Shown: positions 1 to 9,040 of the stretch, piece after piece
Layout: every line of letters starts with the position of its first letter
Position numbering within the stretch: the first letter of the stretch is position 1
DNA from: Pseudocitrobacter corydidari
GTDB lineage: Bacteria; Pseudomonadota; Gammaproteobacteria; Enterobacterales; Enterobacteriaceae
DNA: 64,000 bases
Reading direction: 5' to 3'
Assembly: GCF_021172065.1 (NCBI RefSeq)
Contig: NZ_CP087880.1
Location: forward strand, 1,898,583 to 1,962,582
The notes under the pieces: generated by a model
Told to the model about the DNA's origin: nothing
The model's input: only the letters and a program-made list of their open reading frames with translations
Databases searched by the model: none
Position numbers and translations under genes: made by a program

Positions 1-105
1 AATGTCTCTGCGGTGTTGTTAACCCCGTGGTGACTCAAATGGGCACTTCAAACATACCGGGCTGTTTCAGACCATGTAACCTTCAACAAAACATGGAGAG
101 AATAT

Positions 106-306
106 TTATTTTATTGCATCGTGATAGGCAATTAATAATTTTTTTGATCGTCTGCATTTTCTCTCATATACGATGATTTCGAACTCCCTGGAGCGTCCAT
201 GCAGACCCGCTACCCGGTATAGCTTCCAGTAAAAACTGTGTTCCAGATGCCACGGCAGATATACGCAGCAAATAATTATTACAAAAATAAAAATTATTAA
301 TATCAT
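106..306 (-). CDS. Small membrane protein of unknown function
   Basis: This is a 66-residue ORF whose first 20 or so residues are almost entirely Ile/Phe/Val/Cys, giving one clear N-terminal transmembrane segment. A basic, probably cytoplasmic tail follows, rich in Arg and Lys. It lies 93 bp downstream of another small membrane ORF and on the same strand as the TonB-like and receptor genes, so it may be the last gene of that operon. No strong Shine-Dalgarno is visible before the ATG. I do not recognise a family. The strand, the TM segment and the operon position are the only support. Confidence 0.45.
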   Translation of the reverse strand: MILIIFIFVIIICCVYLPWHLEHSFYWKLYRVAGLHGRSREFEIIVYERKCRRSKKLLIAYHDAIK

Positions 307-399
307 AACAAAACTGTCATCTTTATAGATATCATATTAATTCACTGGAGGCAGTGAGATATTCCTCATTGAGAACGATGTACATTGATTCGTGTGTAA

Positions 400-582
400 T
401 CAGTTCCCGGAAGCCACATACATCACCATAAAAAAAGGCCAGAACATGAAGAAAGCGCACCACAACAGTAATCGCCCTGCAAGGCATTCACCACGAAAAT
501 AACCCAGTCGACGATGCAACTCTGAGCAGATAAAACCACAAGAGATAAACAAAATAATAAACATCAGACATTGTGGAGTCAT
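400..582 (-). CDS. Small membrane protein, probable end of TonB-receptor operon
   Basis: A 60-residue protein with two hydrophobic stretches (about residues 5-20 and 38-56) separated by a short Arg-rich segment, so it should form a two-helix inner-membrane hairpin. Its ATG lies 18 bp after the stop codon of the TonB-like gene, and an AGAGG sequence overlapping that stop could serve as ribosome binding site, although the spacing is long. The tight spacing suggests co-transcription with the receptor and TonB-like genes. A role as accessory protein for the energising complex is only inference; no family is recognised. Confidence 0.5.
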   Translation of the reverse strand: MTPQCLMFIILFISCGFICSELHRRLGYFRGECLAGRLLLWCAFFMFWPFFMVMYVASGN

Positions 583-600
583 GATAAGCGATAGCCTCTA

Positions 601-1362
601 TTATGGGTGAACTGTAAAAATAATGGATACGTTCATACTTCGCGGCACGTCAGCAGGCGGCGGCAAGTGCAGACTTCCTTGGCTGACTGCACTTATTGCC
701 GCAGCATCGAGCAACGAATAACCGGATGACTTGTGTAGCGACACAGCGTAAATCTCGCCGTTATCCCCGATCCTGAAAGACACTATGCTTCTCCCTTCTG
801 CCTCGCGGGTATTTGGCGGGTACTGTTTATGGCTCTCGATACTTGTCAGCAAGCGCGACAAATAACTGCTCTTACTCACCGGTGCCCCACTTGACGAACC
901 TGCCATTGGTGACGGACTACGGGCACCTTCAAGAGCGTTAACAGGATCCGATGCCTGTGTAGGTTTCCCCTGTGTCCGGTCAACCTGAGATTTCTGTTTC
1001 TTTTCCACCTTTTTCCGGCGGGCTTTGCGGGGTTTCGGTTTCTGCTTCGGTTTTATCACTTCTTTACGCGGCGAAGGTGGAATATATTCCTCTTTAATCA
1101 GTGCGTTATTATTAATAAGGCGCGGTGTAACCATTTCAGCAGAGTCTGTCTCGCTCACCTCTTCTGCAGGCACGTTGGCGAGAAACATCTGGATGGAAAT
1201 AACCGTCTTTTCACCCTCGCTATGAGACTGCGTCATTGTAGGGAGATGACGAATCAGGAATAGCGAGAGCAACAGGCCGTGGATTACCGTCGAGACGACG
1301 AGCGCAATGAGGGTACGGTTGTATAAATTCTTCATAGGGAAAACGGCGTTGACAAGCAGCAC
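601..1362 (-). CDS. TonB-like energy transducer dedicated to the upstream receptor
   Basis: This 253-residue protein has the three-part TonB layout. An N-terminal membrane anchor spans about residues 14-34. A charged Pro/Lys/Arg-rich linker covers about residues 85-135 and contains repeated KPKQKPKP-like sequence. The C-terminal TonB domain (about 170-253) contains the typical YPPNTREAEGR and DAAAISAV segments. TonB proteins transmit the proton-motive force from ExbBD to outer-membrane receptors. The start is taken as GTG at 1362 because GAGGAG lies six bases upstream, overlapping the receptor stop codon; a downstream ATG (codon 10) is the alternative. Coupling to the adjacent receptor resembles HasB with HasR. 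No exbBD is seen nearby, so it probably uses the chromosomal ExbBD. Confidence 0.85.
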   Translation of the reverse strand: MLLVNAVFPMKNLYNRTLIALVVSTVIHGLLLSLFLIRHLPTMTQSHSEGEKTVISIQMFLANVPAEEVSETDSAEMVTPRLINNNALIKEEYIPPSPRKEVIKPKQKPKPRKARRKKVEKKQKSQVDRTQGKPTQASDPVNALEGARSPSPMAGSSSGAPVSKSSYLSRLLTSIESHKQYPPNTREAEGRSIVSFRIGDNGEIYAVSLHKSSGYSLLDAAAISAVSQGSLHLPPPADVPRSMNVSIIFTVHP

Positions 1363-1374
1363 CGTATACTCCTC

Positions 1375-3771
1375 TTAGAATTTCGTTCTGACGGTGAAAC
1401 GCCAGGTGCGTCCAGGCTCTGGGATCCAGATAATAGCGCCAGGGGCAATCGCGTACTGATTCGTCAGGTTATCGATGCCAGCCTGTACAGTAACGTTTTG
1501 ATTTACCTGGTAGTTAGCATAAATATCGACAAACTTGTTGGCATCAGCATTTTCCATGATCTGCTGCGCCGCGGTTCCTGCTAACCAGTTTTCAGGATTA
1601 TTCTTGCTGCTGTTGTAACGGTAGCGCGCCCCCACATCCAGTGACTTATCATCAAAGAAACGATAGCCAGCTCTCAGTACCAGGTTGTCCTTCGGCTGTA
1701 TGCGTGAGGTAATTCCCCCATAGGAGAATCCGGTGGTATTACAGGCAGGTTGACGAACACCAAGAAAAACAGAAAGTGATTCGGCGCATACTTCCTGCTT
1801 GTCATAATGAGTCCAGCTTCCAGATGTGTAGAATTTCCCCGAGTCATAGTCTGCCGACAACTCAATACCCTTGGTGGTGTATTTGTCATAGTTAACGAAG
1901 GCATACATGTCATTGGTTGGTATGGCCGCAGGTGCAATATAGTTCCGGTTTTTATTATAGAAACGCGAAACACGCAGGAGCATCCTATCACCGTCAGCCA
2001 GCACGCCATTGAAACGACTGGTTGCACCAATCTCAATATTCTGCGTATTTTCGGGCTTAACTTCCGACTGTCCTGTGGCGCTGGCGCTGTTCATCGTGCC
2101 CCCCTGACTTATCTGCTCATAAGCACTTGGCGCACGACTAACATTGGAATAACTGGTGTAGACGTCGATGTCCGGGGTTAAGTGAAATGTGAGACTGCTG
2201 GTAAAGTCAGGACGCGGGCTATAGTGGAAGTCCTTTTTACTGATCCCTTTAACTACGCTAGTGGGCGTGTAGGGGTGAGCCGGGTTATCATAGTTTGTCT
2301 GGGTATATGCAATCTGACGGTTACTGTGCAGGTCTACAACAGTCTTGCGCAGGCCAACTGCTACAGTGACCCAGCTTGTCGGATCAATGCTGAGATTGGT
2401 GAAAATACTGTTGCTGCGGCGATTACCGTCAATGTTGGTTGAACCTGCACTACGCTGAGTTTTCCGTGGGCTGATGAGCTGCTGTTCCAGCGCAAATCCA
2501 TATTCCGCTTTAAAATCCCCCACCACCGGCAGCGCCGGGAAGAGTGACGTGTTGCTGGCATTGATACCAATACGGCGGTCGCGTAGCGAGTTCCAGTATT
2601 GATCACCTGCCGTACCGTACCCCAGGAATCCATTATGCTGTTCAGTCTGTAACTCAGTGTAGAAAAATGTCGACTTCAGGTTGAGCCAGTTGTAGGTGGG
2701 CGATTTGTAGTTATGGGTGGCACTAAACGTATCGAGAATGGCAGTACCTAATGTCCACTGCGGCTGGGTATCATCACCATTCACCGTTTGGCTTTTGGTC
2801 AGATAGGCCGAAAGGATCTCTCCTGCCTTCTGGTGATGATGGCGGTACGTCAGCAATAACTTGTTATCAGGCGAGAAATCAGCCGATATTTTAGCAAGGA
2901 AAGAGGCATTTTCACTGCTTGTATTGGCTACTTCCTGGCCCGGGCGAGTGACCTGGTCAAACTGATTTCCTTTGTCATAACGAGCGGCGTTATTTTTTCC
3001 GGCAAAATAGTTACCCGTACTACGTTCGGTGTAGGCCAGCAATACGCTGCCATAGTCATTTTTTCCCGCCATCGCCAGCGAATAAAAGCCATTACGGAAA
3101 TGTGTTGCTTTTTGTTCTCGCTGCAAATGATAGTTTAGCTGTTCCGATGAATTACCAAACTCATGCGGCATTCTGTTATTGTTATACGTTCCAAGATTAA
3201 AATTAATCCCGAAGCTATCACCCTGTGGAATAACATCGTTGGCATTTATTGTGCGTAATTCCACACGCCCGCCCGTCGCTCCGGCAGTATCAGCGCCAAT
3301 TACCGGGCCTTTATCGACTTGCACGCTGCGAACTAAATCCATATCGATATAAGTACGATCAGAGCTCCCCTGATAACCGCGCTCAGTCATGGTTGACTGT
3401 ACGGAATCATCAATTACAACAGGCACACGACCATTACCTTGCATTCCGCGGATACCTGGATCCAGCGCCCCCGCCTCGTTGGCCGGGTTATTCATTTGCA
3501 CGCCCGTCATATCATTGAAGATATCGGAGTTACGTGTCCCACGGTATCGCTCTACTTCATCTTTACCTAAGTAGGTGGAAGATACCGGAGAGCGATAACT
3601 TTCAATTAACGCGTCGCTATCCTCATCATAGCTACTGGTACCTAAAACGTTAATTTCTCCGAGCGAGAAGTTTTCATTATCGGCAGCGCTATCAGCACCT
3701 TTTCCTGTGAGTGGGAAACACAATGCTAATAAGACGAGCGTATTTAACCGAAGATGCGCCTTTCTTTTCAT
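1375..3771 (-). CDS. TonB-dependent outer-membrane receptor, heme/hemophore-receptor-like
   Basis: A 798-residue outer-membrane protein. The chosen ATG at 3771 begins a standard signal peptide (basic MKRK start, hydrophobic core, cleavage after about residue 26) and is preceded by AGGG; the longer N-terminus is probably not translated. A TonB-box-like segment (GEINVLGTS) comes next. The plug domain contains the DPGIRGMQG and VDKGP signatures, and a long beta-barrel ends in an aromatic Phe (RTKF). The barrel has a SRAPSAYE segment resembling the FRAP motif of heme receptors, so heme or hemophore uptake is the best guess; a siderophore remains possible. A strong Fur box lies upstream and a dedicated TonB-like gene directly downstream, indicating iron-repressed expression as one operon. 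Confidence 0.85.
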   Translation of the reverse strand: MKRKAHLRLNTLVLLALCFPLTGKGADSAADNENFSLGEINVLGTSSYDEDSDALIESYRSPVSSTYLGKDEVERYRGTRNSDIFNDMTGVQMNNPANEAGALDPGIRGMQGNGRVPVVIDDSVQSTMTERGYQGSSDRTYIDMDLVRSVQVDKGPVIGADTAGATGGRVELRTINANDVIPQGDSFGINFNLGTYNNNRMPHEFGNSSEQLNYHLQREQKATHFRNGFYSLAMAGKNDYGSVLLAYTERSTGNYFAGKNNAARYDKGNQFDQVTRPGQEVANTSSENASFLAKISADFSPDNKLLLTYRHHHQKAGEILSAYLTKSQTVNGDDTQPQWTLGTAILDTFSATHNYKSPTYNWLNLKSTFFYTELQTEQHNGFLGYGTAGDQYWNSLRDRRIGINASNTSLFPALPVVGDFKAEYGFALEQQLISPRKTQRSAGSTNIDGNRRSNSIFTNLSIDPTSWVTVAVGLRKTVVDLHSNRQIAYTQTNYDNPAHPYTPTSVVKGISKKDFHYSPRPDFTSSLTFHLTPDIDVYTSYSNVSRAPSAYEQISQGGTMNSASATGQSEVKPENTQNIEIGATSRFNGVLADGDRMLLRVSRFYNKNRNYIAPAAIPTNDMYAFVNYDKYTTKGIELSADYDSGKFYTSGSWTHYDKQEVCAESLSVFLGVRQPACNTTGFSYGGITSRIQPKDNLVLRAGYRFFDDKSLDVGARYRYNSSKNNPENWLAGTAAQQIMENADANKFVDIYANYQVNQNVTVQAGIDNLTNQYAIAPGAIIWIPEPGRTWRFTVRTKF

Positions 3772-3909
3772 GAAAATAATTACCCTGCTATCAAATAATC
3801 CCTGAACACCCACATTTGATTTTTAAAAAATTAATAATTAAGCAATAGGACTCCATCAGCATAAAATGCTGATAAAATACATGTTTATAGTATATAAGAT
3901 CGAGTTAAT

Positions 3910-3928
3910 GATAATGAGATCTATTATC
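3910..3928. promoter_or_regulatory. Fur box upstream of TonB-dependent receptor
   Basis: The 19-bp sequence GATAATGAGATCTATTATC matches the classic Fur consensus (GATAATGATAATCATTATC) at 15 of 19 positions and is itself an imperfect palindrome. It lies about 140 bp upstream of the receptor start codon in an AT-rich region, suited to iron-dependent repression of the receptor-TonB operon. Confidence 0.75.
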
Positions 3929-4196
3929 AATTGCAAGAAAGTTGTTATGCGCTATAAGCGACGAGTTAAAAAATCCGCTAACACTCATCATTTTCTTTTA
4001 CGTAACTTGCAGAATTACAAATAGATTATTTTATTTGGGCATCTAAAATCTTGCAGGAATTACGGGCAAACAATATGGATAACCGATGGCAGGAACGCAT
4101 CGCGCATTGAGTGTGCTTGCTGGCCGCACTATGTGACGTTAAAGATGGTTATAACAGGCGAATGGATCCCGTAAGATCACGTAGTCGTTAGCGACC
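3929..4196. other. Intergenic region without recognisable genes
   Basis: Between the Fur box and the duplicated cassette I see no ORF with coding character and no clear hairpin. It is the junction between the iron operon and the first copy of the 2-kb repeat. Confidence 0.5.
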
Positions 4197-4244
4197 TTCA
4201 ATGCGTCAGAGCCGTTTTCAAGACGAGTAATATAGTCCGATATC

Positions 4245-5180
4245 TTATTCAGACTGCCAGTAAAGCGGGGAACCGAACACGTCAATGTAGTAATCGATAA
4301 TTGCCCGAACGTTTAGTGGAGGATGGCGGGCATTCGGATAGATTGCCGCGATGTGCTGCGGCTCCGTTTTTATCGACGTGTCCAGTTCCGGCAGCAGCCC
4401 GACAAGCTCGCCGCTCTTCAGCCGGTCGCCAATCAGCCAGTCAGGAAACAGCACAATCCCCATTCCGCCGAGTGCGGCAATCAGCAGCGATTCCGCATTA
4501 TTGGATGACATCAGGGGCGAGACGGGATAGTGCACCCACTCCTCTGAGTGCCTGCGCAACAGCCAGCGGTTTGGCCCTGAAGAGCCGCGATAGACCAGGC
4601 ATTTATGACGTGCGAGCTCTTCAGGTGATTCAGGCATACCGTGCTGGCGAATGTAATCCGCTGACGCGGCAAGATGATAGAACTGTGGGCCAAACACACG
4701 CGCATGAAATGAGGAATCCGTCAGCGTGCCAATCCGGAAAATCACGTCAGCCGGATCCCGGTGCGGATCGATATAATCATCAGTCAGCGTAAGCTCAATG
4801 CTGAGCCTCGGATATCGCTCCGTCAGGCCGGGCAACGCAGGTGCTACATGGCGCTGTCCAAAGAACACAGGAGCGTTTATGCGGACCAACCCGGAAGGCT
4901 CAAGCGTTCTCTCGTTGAGTTCCCGCCGCGCCTCCTCCAGGCTGCCCGTCATGGCCCGCGCATAGCGGATAAAAAGATGACCGCTTTCCGTCGGGATGAT
5001 CGCCCGGGGATTGCGGTAAAAGAGTTGCTGCCCGAGCGCATCCTCCATCTGATGGATAACGCGCGATACCTGAGAGGCAGATATCCCTTCCCGCCGTGCC
5101 ACCACAGAGAAATTCTGCGTTTCATAAACATCTATAAAAATCAGCAGTGCGCGAATACTGATGTTCCCAGGCTCATTCAT
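4245..5180 (-). CDS. LysR-family transcriptional regulator (copy 1)
   Basis: A 311-residue LysR-type regulator. It has an N-terminal winged helix-turn-helix (about residues 8-65, with FSVVARREGISASQVSRVIHQME) and a C-terminal substrate-binding domain from about residue 92. It is divergent from the two small DMT-type membrane genes; the 99 bp between its start and the first transporter start should hold both promoters, and LysR proteins commonly control such divergent neighbours. AGGA lies about nine bases before the ATG. A paralogue with 11 substitutions is encoded at 35267-36202. The inducer is unknown. Confidence 0.9.
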   Translation of the reverse strand: MNEPGNISIRALLIFIDVYETQNFSVVARREGISASQVSRVIHQMEDALGQQLFYRNPRAIIPTESGHLFIRYARAMTGSLEEARRELNERTLEPSGLVRINAPVFFGQRHVAPALPGLTERYPRLSIELTLTDDYIDPHRDPADVIFRIGTLTDSSFHARVFGPQFYHLAASADYIRQHGMPESPEELARHKCLVYRGSSGPNRWLLRRHSEEWVHYPVSPLMSSNNAESLLIAALGGMGIVLFPDWLIGDRLKSGELVGLLPELDTSIKTEPQHIAAIYPNARHPPLNVRAIIDYYIDVFGSPLYWQSE

Positions 5181-5279
5181 TAATGCATATCCTGCACAGG
5201 TATTTATCTCATTATGGCATTTTTCTCATCCATATTAAGCCGTAATCTTCTCCGCCTGGACAACCGGAGACTGATTGCT

Positions 5280-5714
5280 ATGCAACTGATATTGATTTTT
5301 ATCGTTATTGCCGGAGGCATGGGACTGTCCGTAGAGGCAGGATTGCTCGGGCCACTTGGCGGGGAGGTCGGAGACCTTTGGGCCACCTTCAGCGTATTTG
5401 GCGTGGGCGCAGCGTTGACCTTCCTGCTGATGCTTTTTTTCAGCCCGCGTAACAGCCCGTCATTCTTTGCGCAACCCTCGTGGCAGCTCCTCGGCGGCGT
5501 GCTTGGGCCGATCTATGTCATCATCCTGATCGTGGCAACACCGGCCATCGGCATCGCCATGACGATGATCGGCATACTGGCAGGCCAGGTTTTCAAGAGC
5601 CTGATTATTGACCACTTCGGCCTGTTCGGTACGCCGCACAGGGAAATTGACAGAAAACGTATCATCGCGCTGATTTTCATCATTGCAGCACTGGTTATGG
5701 TTGCACAGGGGTAA
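5280..5714 (+). CDS. DMT-family (YdcZ/DUF606) half-size transporter subunit A, copy 1
   Basis: A 144-residue inner-membrane protein with five hydrophobic helices and the glycine-rich pattern (GGMGLSVEAGLLGPLGG) of the DUF606/YdcZ group of the drug/metabolite transporter superfamily. I chose the internal ATG at 5280 because GGAG precedes it at proper spacing and family members start there; an upstream ATG at 5214 would add 22 basic residues. It is followed nine bases later by a second protein of the same family. Such paired small proteins probably form a heterodimer of inverted halves, as known for other small DMT proteins. The substrate is unknown. Confidence 0.8.
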   Translation: MQLILIFIVIAGGMGLSVEAGLLGPLGGEVGDLWATFSVFGVGAALTFLLMLFFSPRNSPSFFAQPSWQLLGGVLGPIYVIILIVATPAIGIAMTMIGILAGQVFKSLIIDHFGLFGTPHREIDRKRIIALIFIIAALVMVAQG

Positions 5715-5723
5715 GGTAACATT

Positions 5724-6215
5724 ATGACTATTATTATGATTCTTCTCGCCGTCGCCGGGGGGGCCATGCTGAGTATCCAGGCGGCTATCAACGGTCAACT
5801 GGGCAGCAAGATCGGCGTATTCAAAAGCGCGTTCCTGACATTTTCGATCGGTGCGTTGGTGACGGGGCTGCTGATCTTTTTTTTCGAACCCAAACACGCC
5901 CTGACCCTGATGGACGTGCCTAAATGGCAACTGCTGGGCGCAATGTTTGGCGTGCCGTATATCGTCATTATGGTACTGGCTGTCCAGCGCATTGGCGCTG
6001 CGGTTGCCACGGTCGCCGTCATTTTTGGCCAGATGACCATGAGTATGCTGATCGATAATTTCGGCTGGCTGGGTAATGCGTCGATTCCGTTCTCGATGAG
6101 CCGACTCGGGGCCATCATCTGCCTGGGTATCGCGCTGTACTTCATTTACTCCAGCAGCAAGTCAAAAGCCGCAGCGGCGAAAAAGCCCCTGCAACAGGTA
6201 GCCGCTGACAAATAA
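5724..6215 (+). CDS. DMT-family (YdcZ/DUF606) half-size transporter subunit B, copy 1
   Basis: A 163-residue membrane protein with five predicted helices, beginning MTIIMILLAVAGGAML and carrying the AAINGQLG motif typical of DUF606 proteins. It ends in a short Lys/Ala-rich cytoplasmic tail. It lies nine bases after subunit A with an AAGGT ribosome binding site, so the two are surely translated together. The likely role is efflux or uptake of a small metabolite under control of the divergent LysR regulator. A 94% identical copy is at 36746-37237. Confidence 0.8.
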   Translation: MTIIMILLAVAGGAMLSIQAAINGQLGSKIGVFKSAFLTFSIGALVTGLLIFFFEPKHALTLMDVPKWQLLGAMFGVPYIVIMVLAVQRIGAAVATVAVIFGQMTMSMLIDNFGWLGNASIPFSMSRLGAIICLGIALYFIYSSSKSKAAAAKKPLQQVAADK

Positions 6216-6285
6216 GCTCAGTCAGTTCAGATGTCCGGGACAGGGCCCTCTCCTCACTCGTAGAGGCCCCTCGTTCCTTAAGACA

Positions 6286-6309
6286 GTCCGCTTCGTGCCA
6301 GAAGCGGAC
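6286..6309 (+). terminator. Hairpin downstream of transporter pair, copy 1
   Basis: GTCCGCTT and AAGCGGAC form a perfect 8-bp stem with an eight-base loop. There is only a weak T tract. A near-identical hairpin follows the second copy of the cassette (37280-37303), and related sequences occur elsewhere in the window. Confidence 0.5.
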
Positions 6310-6502
6310 GTTATTAACTGAACGTAGATTTAATTTTAGGCGTAGATCAATAGCCTCTTTTTCCACAAAACATAATGCTTAAACCATTTTTAAACGGGAG
6401 GTAAATCAAAGTAGAATGCTGGTAAACGCTCAGTTACGCGGTGCGTGACAAATCGGTTATACAACCTCAAAGTGAACGTACTACATTCTGACAGGAAGAA
6501 TT

Positions 6503-8992
6503 ATGGCTCATATAAGCGCCGTCGTAACCCTACGACCAATTCGATTCGCATTCCTCGTTAAACCTAATGACAGTAAACGGTTATTGGAAATCTTCCAAAT
6601 AAACACATGCCTTTGGGGCGGTAAATTTAACCCTATCATTCCAATTTTTGGGCATGTGCCTAAATGGTGGGATAGGGATGACTACAAACCTGAGAGCGCT
6701 TTGCAGATCGTCAATGGCTATCTTGATGCTTTCGAACCTGATTTCCTTGTAGAAGCTGAAGCAGGGCTGGCTAAAGGGTTTGGCTATGACCCAGACCGAG
6801 TACTGCAACTTTCAGCCATGCTAAGGCGATCTGATGAACTACGGGATCAAGCTGGGCTTGATGTCTTCGATCTATATAAAGATCTGTATAAGAAACAATT
6901 TCAATTCGTGCGTCGACATGAGCACAATATCGTGGAACTACTACCTCGGACGAATGCATTGAAGTCGTTTTGTGCTTGCCTATCCGGCAGCTTCCCTGAG
7001 GATGAAGACCTTAAATATTTTGGCCAAGGGTTCTGTGATGCTTTTGATCCCAAACAGGTTGAATTATCCCCAGAAGTTCTAGTACACCTGTACAAGGATG
7101 GATTTAATTCAGCACTACAAATCGGTCACTCGAATATTGAGGTTAATTATCATGACAATGCGGACCCAACGCTCTTTGTCATGGATGCACATGACTCGCG
7201 CGATCTTATTGACTTCTGGAACCTTCGCGCCATGCGGAAATATGTCCGACCAATTCCAGTCCAATGGATTGATGCGCTTTCCCCATACTGCAGAGAATAC
7301 ATTGAACATTGCCATCGTCCCGTTCGAGGGAATCAATTTGGCTTAATGAATCATGCTACTGTAATGTTCGCAAGATCTATCCCTACTGCGAATATCGAAC
7401 AACTTTACGCCGACTATTTGCGGGTTAATCAAGATGAGGCAAATAGGCGTCAAGATTGGTATCCACCGATTTGGCGACCATCATCTGGTTTTACAGTTCG
7501 CACTACTCGACCTACTCTATCATGTGCAGAAAAAAAGTTTGACACACAAATCGAAGGTGACCGAACCGAAGTTCGATTTGATTATCTCCATCCAGAATTC
7601 ACTGAAAGATATGGTGCTAATGATGCTCGCTGGGTGAACGTCGTGAAATTAAAAAATTGGGCAAATACCAGTCGGGCTGCAACCGTTTATCCATGTAATT
7701 ACAGGTCACCCAAAATACCACGTTTCCAGTCAATACAAAGGAGCATCTTATCTACAACTGAAGGTTTTGTTGTATTTTGCCGTTTCCATAATATGTCTGA
7801 TCTCTGGCGTTTGAGTGACGGCACAACTGCGATAAGTGAATGGCTAAAAAACAATGGAGTTGAAAGCCAAATCTCCGATGCAGGACAAGCTACACAGCAG
7901 ATCATTAATACGCTCGGAGGTTTCAGGGGAATTAGTAGTTTTGCCCATGCAGAGATAGTGAAACTTCTCAATAAAATTTCTCGACGCCCTATTTCACCCT
8001 CAATTCAACACCAAGAATTTCAGAACAAAATTAATAATGTGGTGAAGGGGGATATATGGCGAAATAAAAATGCTGAAACTTTAGTTGAGCTTGGTGCTGT
8101 TGAGCTTGGCTTGGAGTTGAAGTGTGCAAAATGCTCTACTTGGGGATGGCACGCGCTACGCGAACTGGATCTTGTAGTAGCATGTGGCCTTTGTCTAAAT
8201 AAGTTTAGCTTTCCAATGATCGATCCAAGTTCGAGTCAATTGTCCCGTTGGGCTTACAGGTTGATAGGCCCCTTTGCACTTCCCGATTATGCTCGTGGGG
8301 GATACGCCGCATCCCTAACGCTAAGATTTCTCGCCAACATATTTGGAAATCATGATACCACTATTACATGGTCAACCGGCCAAATACTGACATTGGCCCC
8401 AAAGCAACATATTGAAGCTGACCTAATACTCTGGCACCGACGCAAAATTTTCAATGAGCTGGATCACCACGCAGAACTCGTATTTGGAGAGGCAAAAAGC
8501 TTTAGGGGAGAGAATTCCGAAGAGAAAAAAGCGGTTGCTGATGCATTTGAAGTTGAAGATGTAGAAAGAATGAAACAACTTGCTATCCGCTTCCCTGGCG
8601 CGATTTTGGTTTTTGCAACCATGAAGCAGGCAGGAGATCTTTCCCCGGCTGAAATTCAGCGGATTAAAAAACTCGCGTCTTGGGGGCGTGAATACATCCG
8701 CGAGCGCCGACAAACAAGGGCTCCCGTAATACTCTTAACTGGTCTAGAGCTGTTCGCGCCATATTCGCTTTCTCAAGCCTGGGATGCTGCAGGTGGCCGC
8801 CATGCTGAAATGGGAAAAGGACACTTCGGCTATACAGATAATCTTCGCGTTCTGGCCGATATGACACAGCAGTTATACCTTAACATGCCGGCATATAGCG
8901 AATGGTTACGAGCAAAGTGGGAAAAAAGAAATCAGCGTCGTCAAGTGCGACAAGCTGCTGCGGTGCCAGCACGAGATGCTGGAGATCATTAA
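6503..8992 (+). CDS. Large protein with zinc ribbon and PD-(D/E)XK-like nuclease motif
   Basis: An 829-residue cytoplasmic protein I cannot place in a named family. Two CxxC pairs (C541/C544 and C561/C564), separated by 16 residues with Trp and Arg, look like a zinc ribbon. Further on, D640 in the strand EADLIL and E663-A-K665 in the strand LVFGEAKS match the spacing of the D...ExK active site of PD-(D/E)XK nucleases. Conserved-looking helices and an ILVFATM strand follow, as in that fold. The N-terminal 500 residues have no motif I recognise. There is no signal peptide or TM segment. A hairpin terminator follows at 9009-9040. The combination and the neighbourhood suggest a stand-alone restriction-like defence effector, which is inference. 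Confidence 0.7.
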   Translation: MAHISAVVTLRPIRFAFLVKPNDSKRLLEIFQINTCLWGGKFNPIIPIFGHVPKWWDRDDYKPESALQIVNGYLDAFEPDFLVEAEAGLAKGFGYDPDRVLQLSAMLRRSDELRDQAGLDVFDLYKDLYKKQFQFVRRHEHNIVELLPRTNALKSFCACLSGSFPEDEDLKYFGQGFCDAFDPKQVELSPEVLVHLYKDGFNSALQIGHSNIEVNYHDNADPTLFVMDAHDSRDLIDFWNLRAMRKYVRPIPVQWIDALSPYCREYIEHCHRPVRGNQFGLMNHATVMFARSIPTANIEQLYADYLRVNQDEANRRQDWYPPIWRPSSGFTVRTTRPTLSCAEKKFDTQIEGDRTEVRFDYLHPEFTERYGANDARWVNVVKLKNWANTSRAATVYPCNYRSPKIPRFQSIQRSILSTTEGFVVFCRFHNMSDLWRLSDGTTAISEWLKNNGVESQISDAGQATQQIINTLGGFRGISSFAHAEIVKLLNKISRRPISPSIQHQEFQNKINNVVKGDIWRNKNAETLVELGAVELGLELKCAKCSTWGWHALRELDLVVACGLCLNKFSFPMIDPSSSQLSRWAYRLIGPFALPDYARGGYAASLTLRFLANIFGNHDTTITWSTGQILTLAPKQHIEADLILWHRRKIFNELDHHAELVFGEAKSFRGENSEEKKAVADAFEVEDVERMKQLAIRFPGAILVFATMKQAGDLSPAEIQRIKKLASWGREYIRERRQTRAPVILLTGLELFAPYSLSQAWDAAGGRHAEMGKGHFGYTDNLRVLADMTQQLYLNMPAYSEWLRAKWEKRNQRRQVRQAAAVPARDAGDH

Positions 8993-9008
8993 TGTAATCC
9001 AAGAGTGC

Positions 9009-9040
9009 GGAAAACCGGATGCTAAATCCTCCGGTTTTCC
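9009..9040 (+). terminator. Hairpin after the nuclease-like gene
   Basis: GGAAAACCGGA pairs perfectly with TCCGGTTTTCC (11 bp) around a 10-base loop, 17 bp after the stop codon at 8992. No long T tract follows. Confidence 0.55.

Larger units (their letters stand above)
4197..6222. repeat. Copy 1 of a 2-kb direct duplication (LysR + two DMT genes)
   Basis: About 2,026 bp that recurs at 35219-37244 in the same orientation with a constant offset of 31,022 bp, so no net indel exists across the three genes. The homology starts at TTCAATGCGTCAGAG and ends just after the second transporter stop codon. Protein identities by eye are about 96% (regulator), 95% and 94% (the two transporters). The copies have clearly diverged, so this is not a recent or assembly-derived duplication. 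Flanking sequences differ except for a similar hairpin downstream of each copy. Confidence 0.9.
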
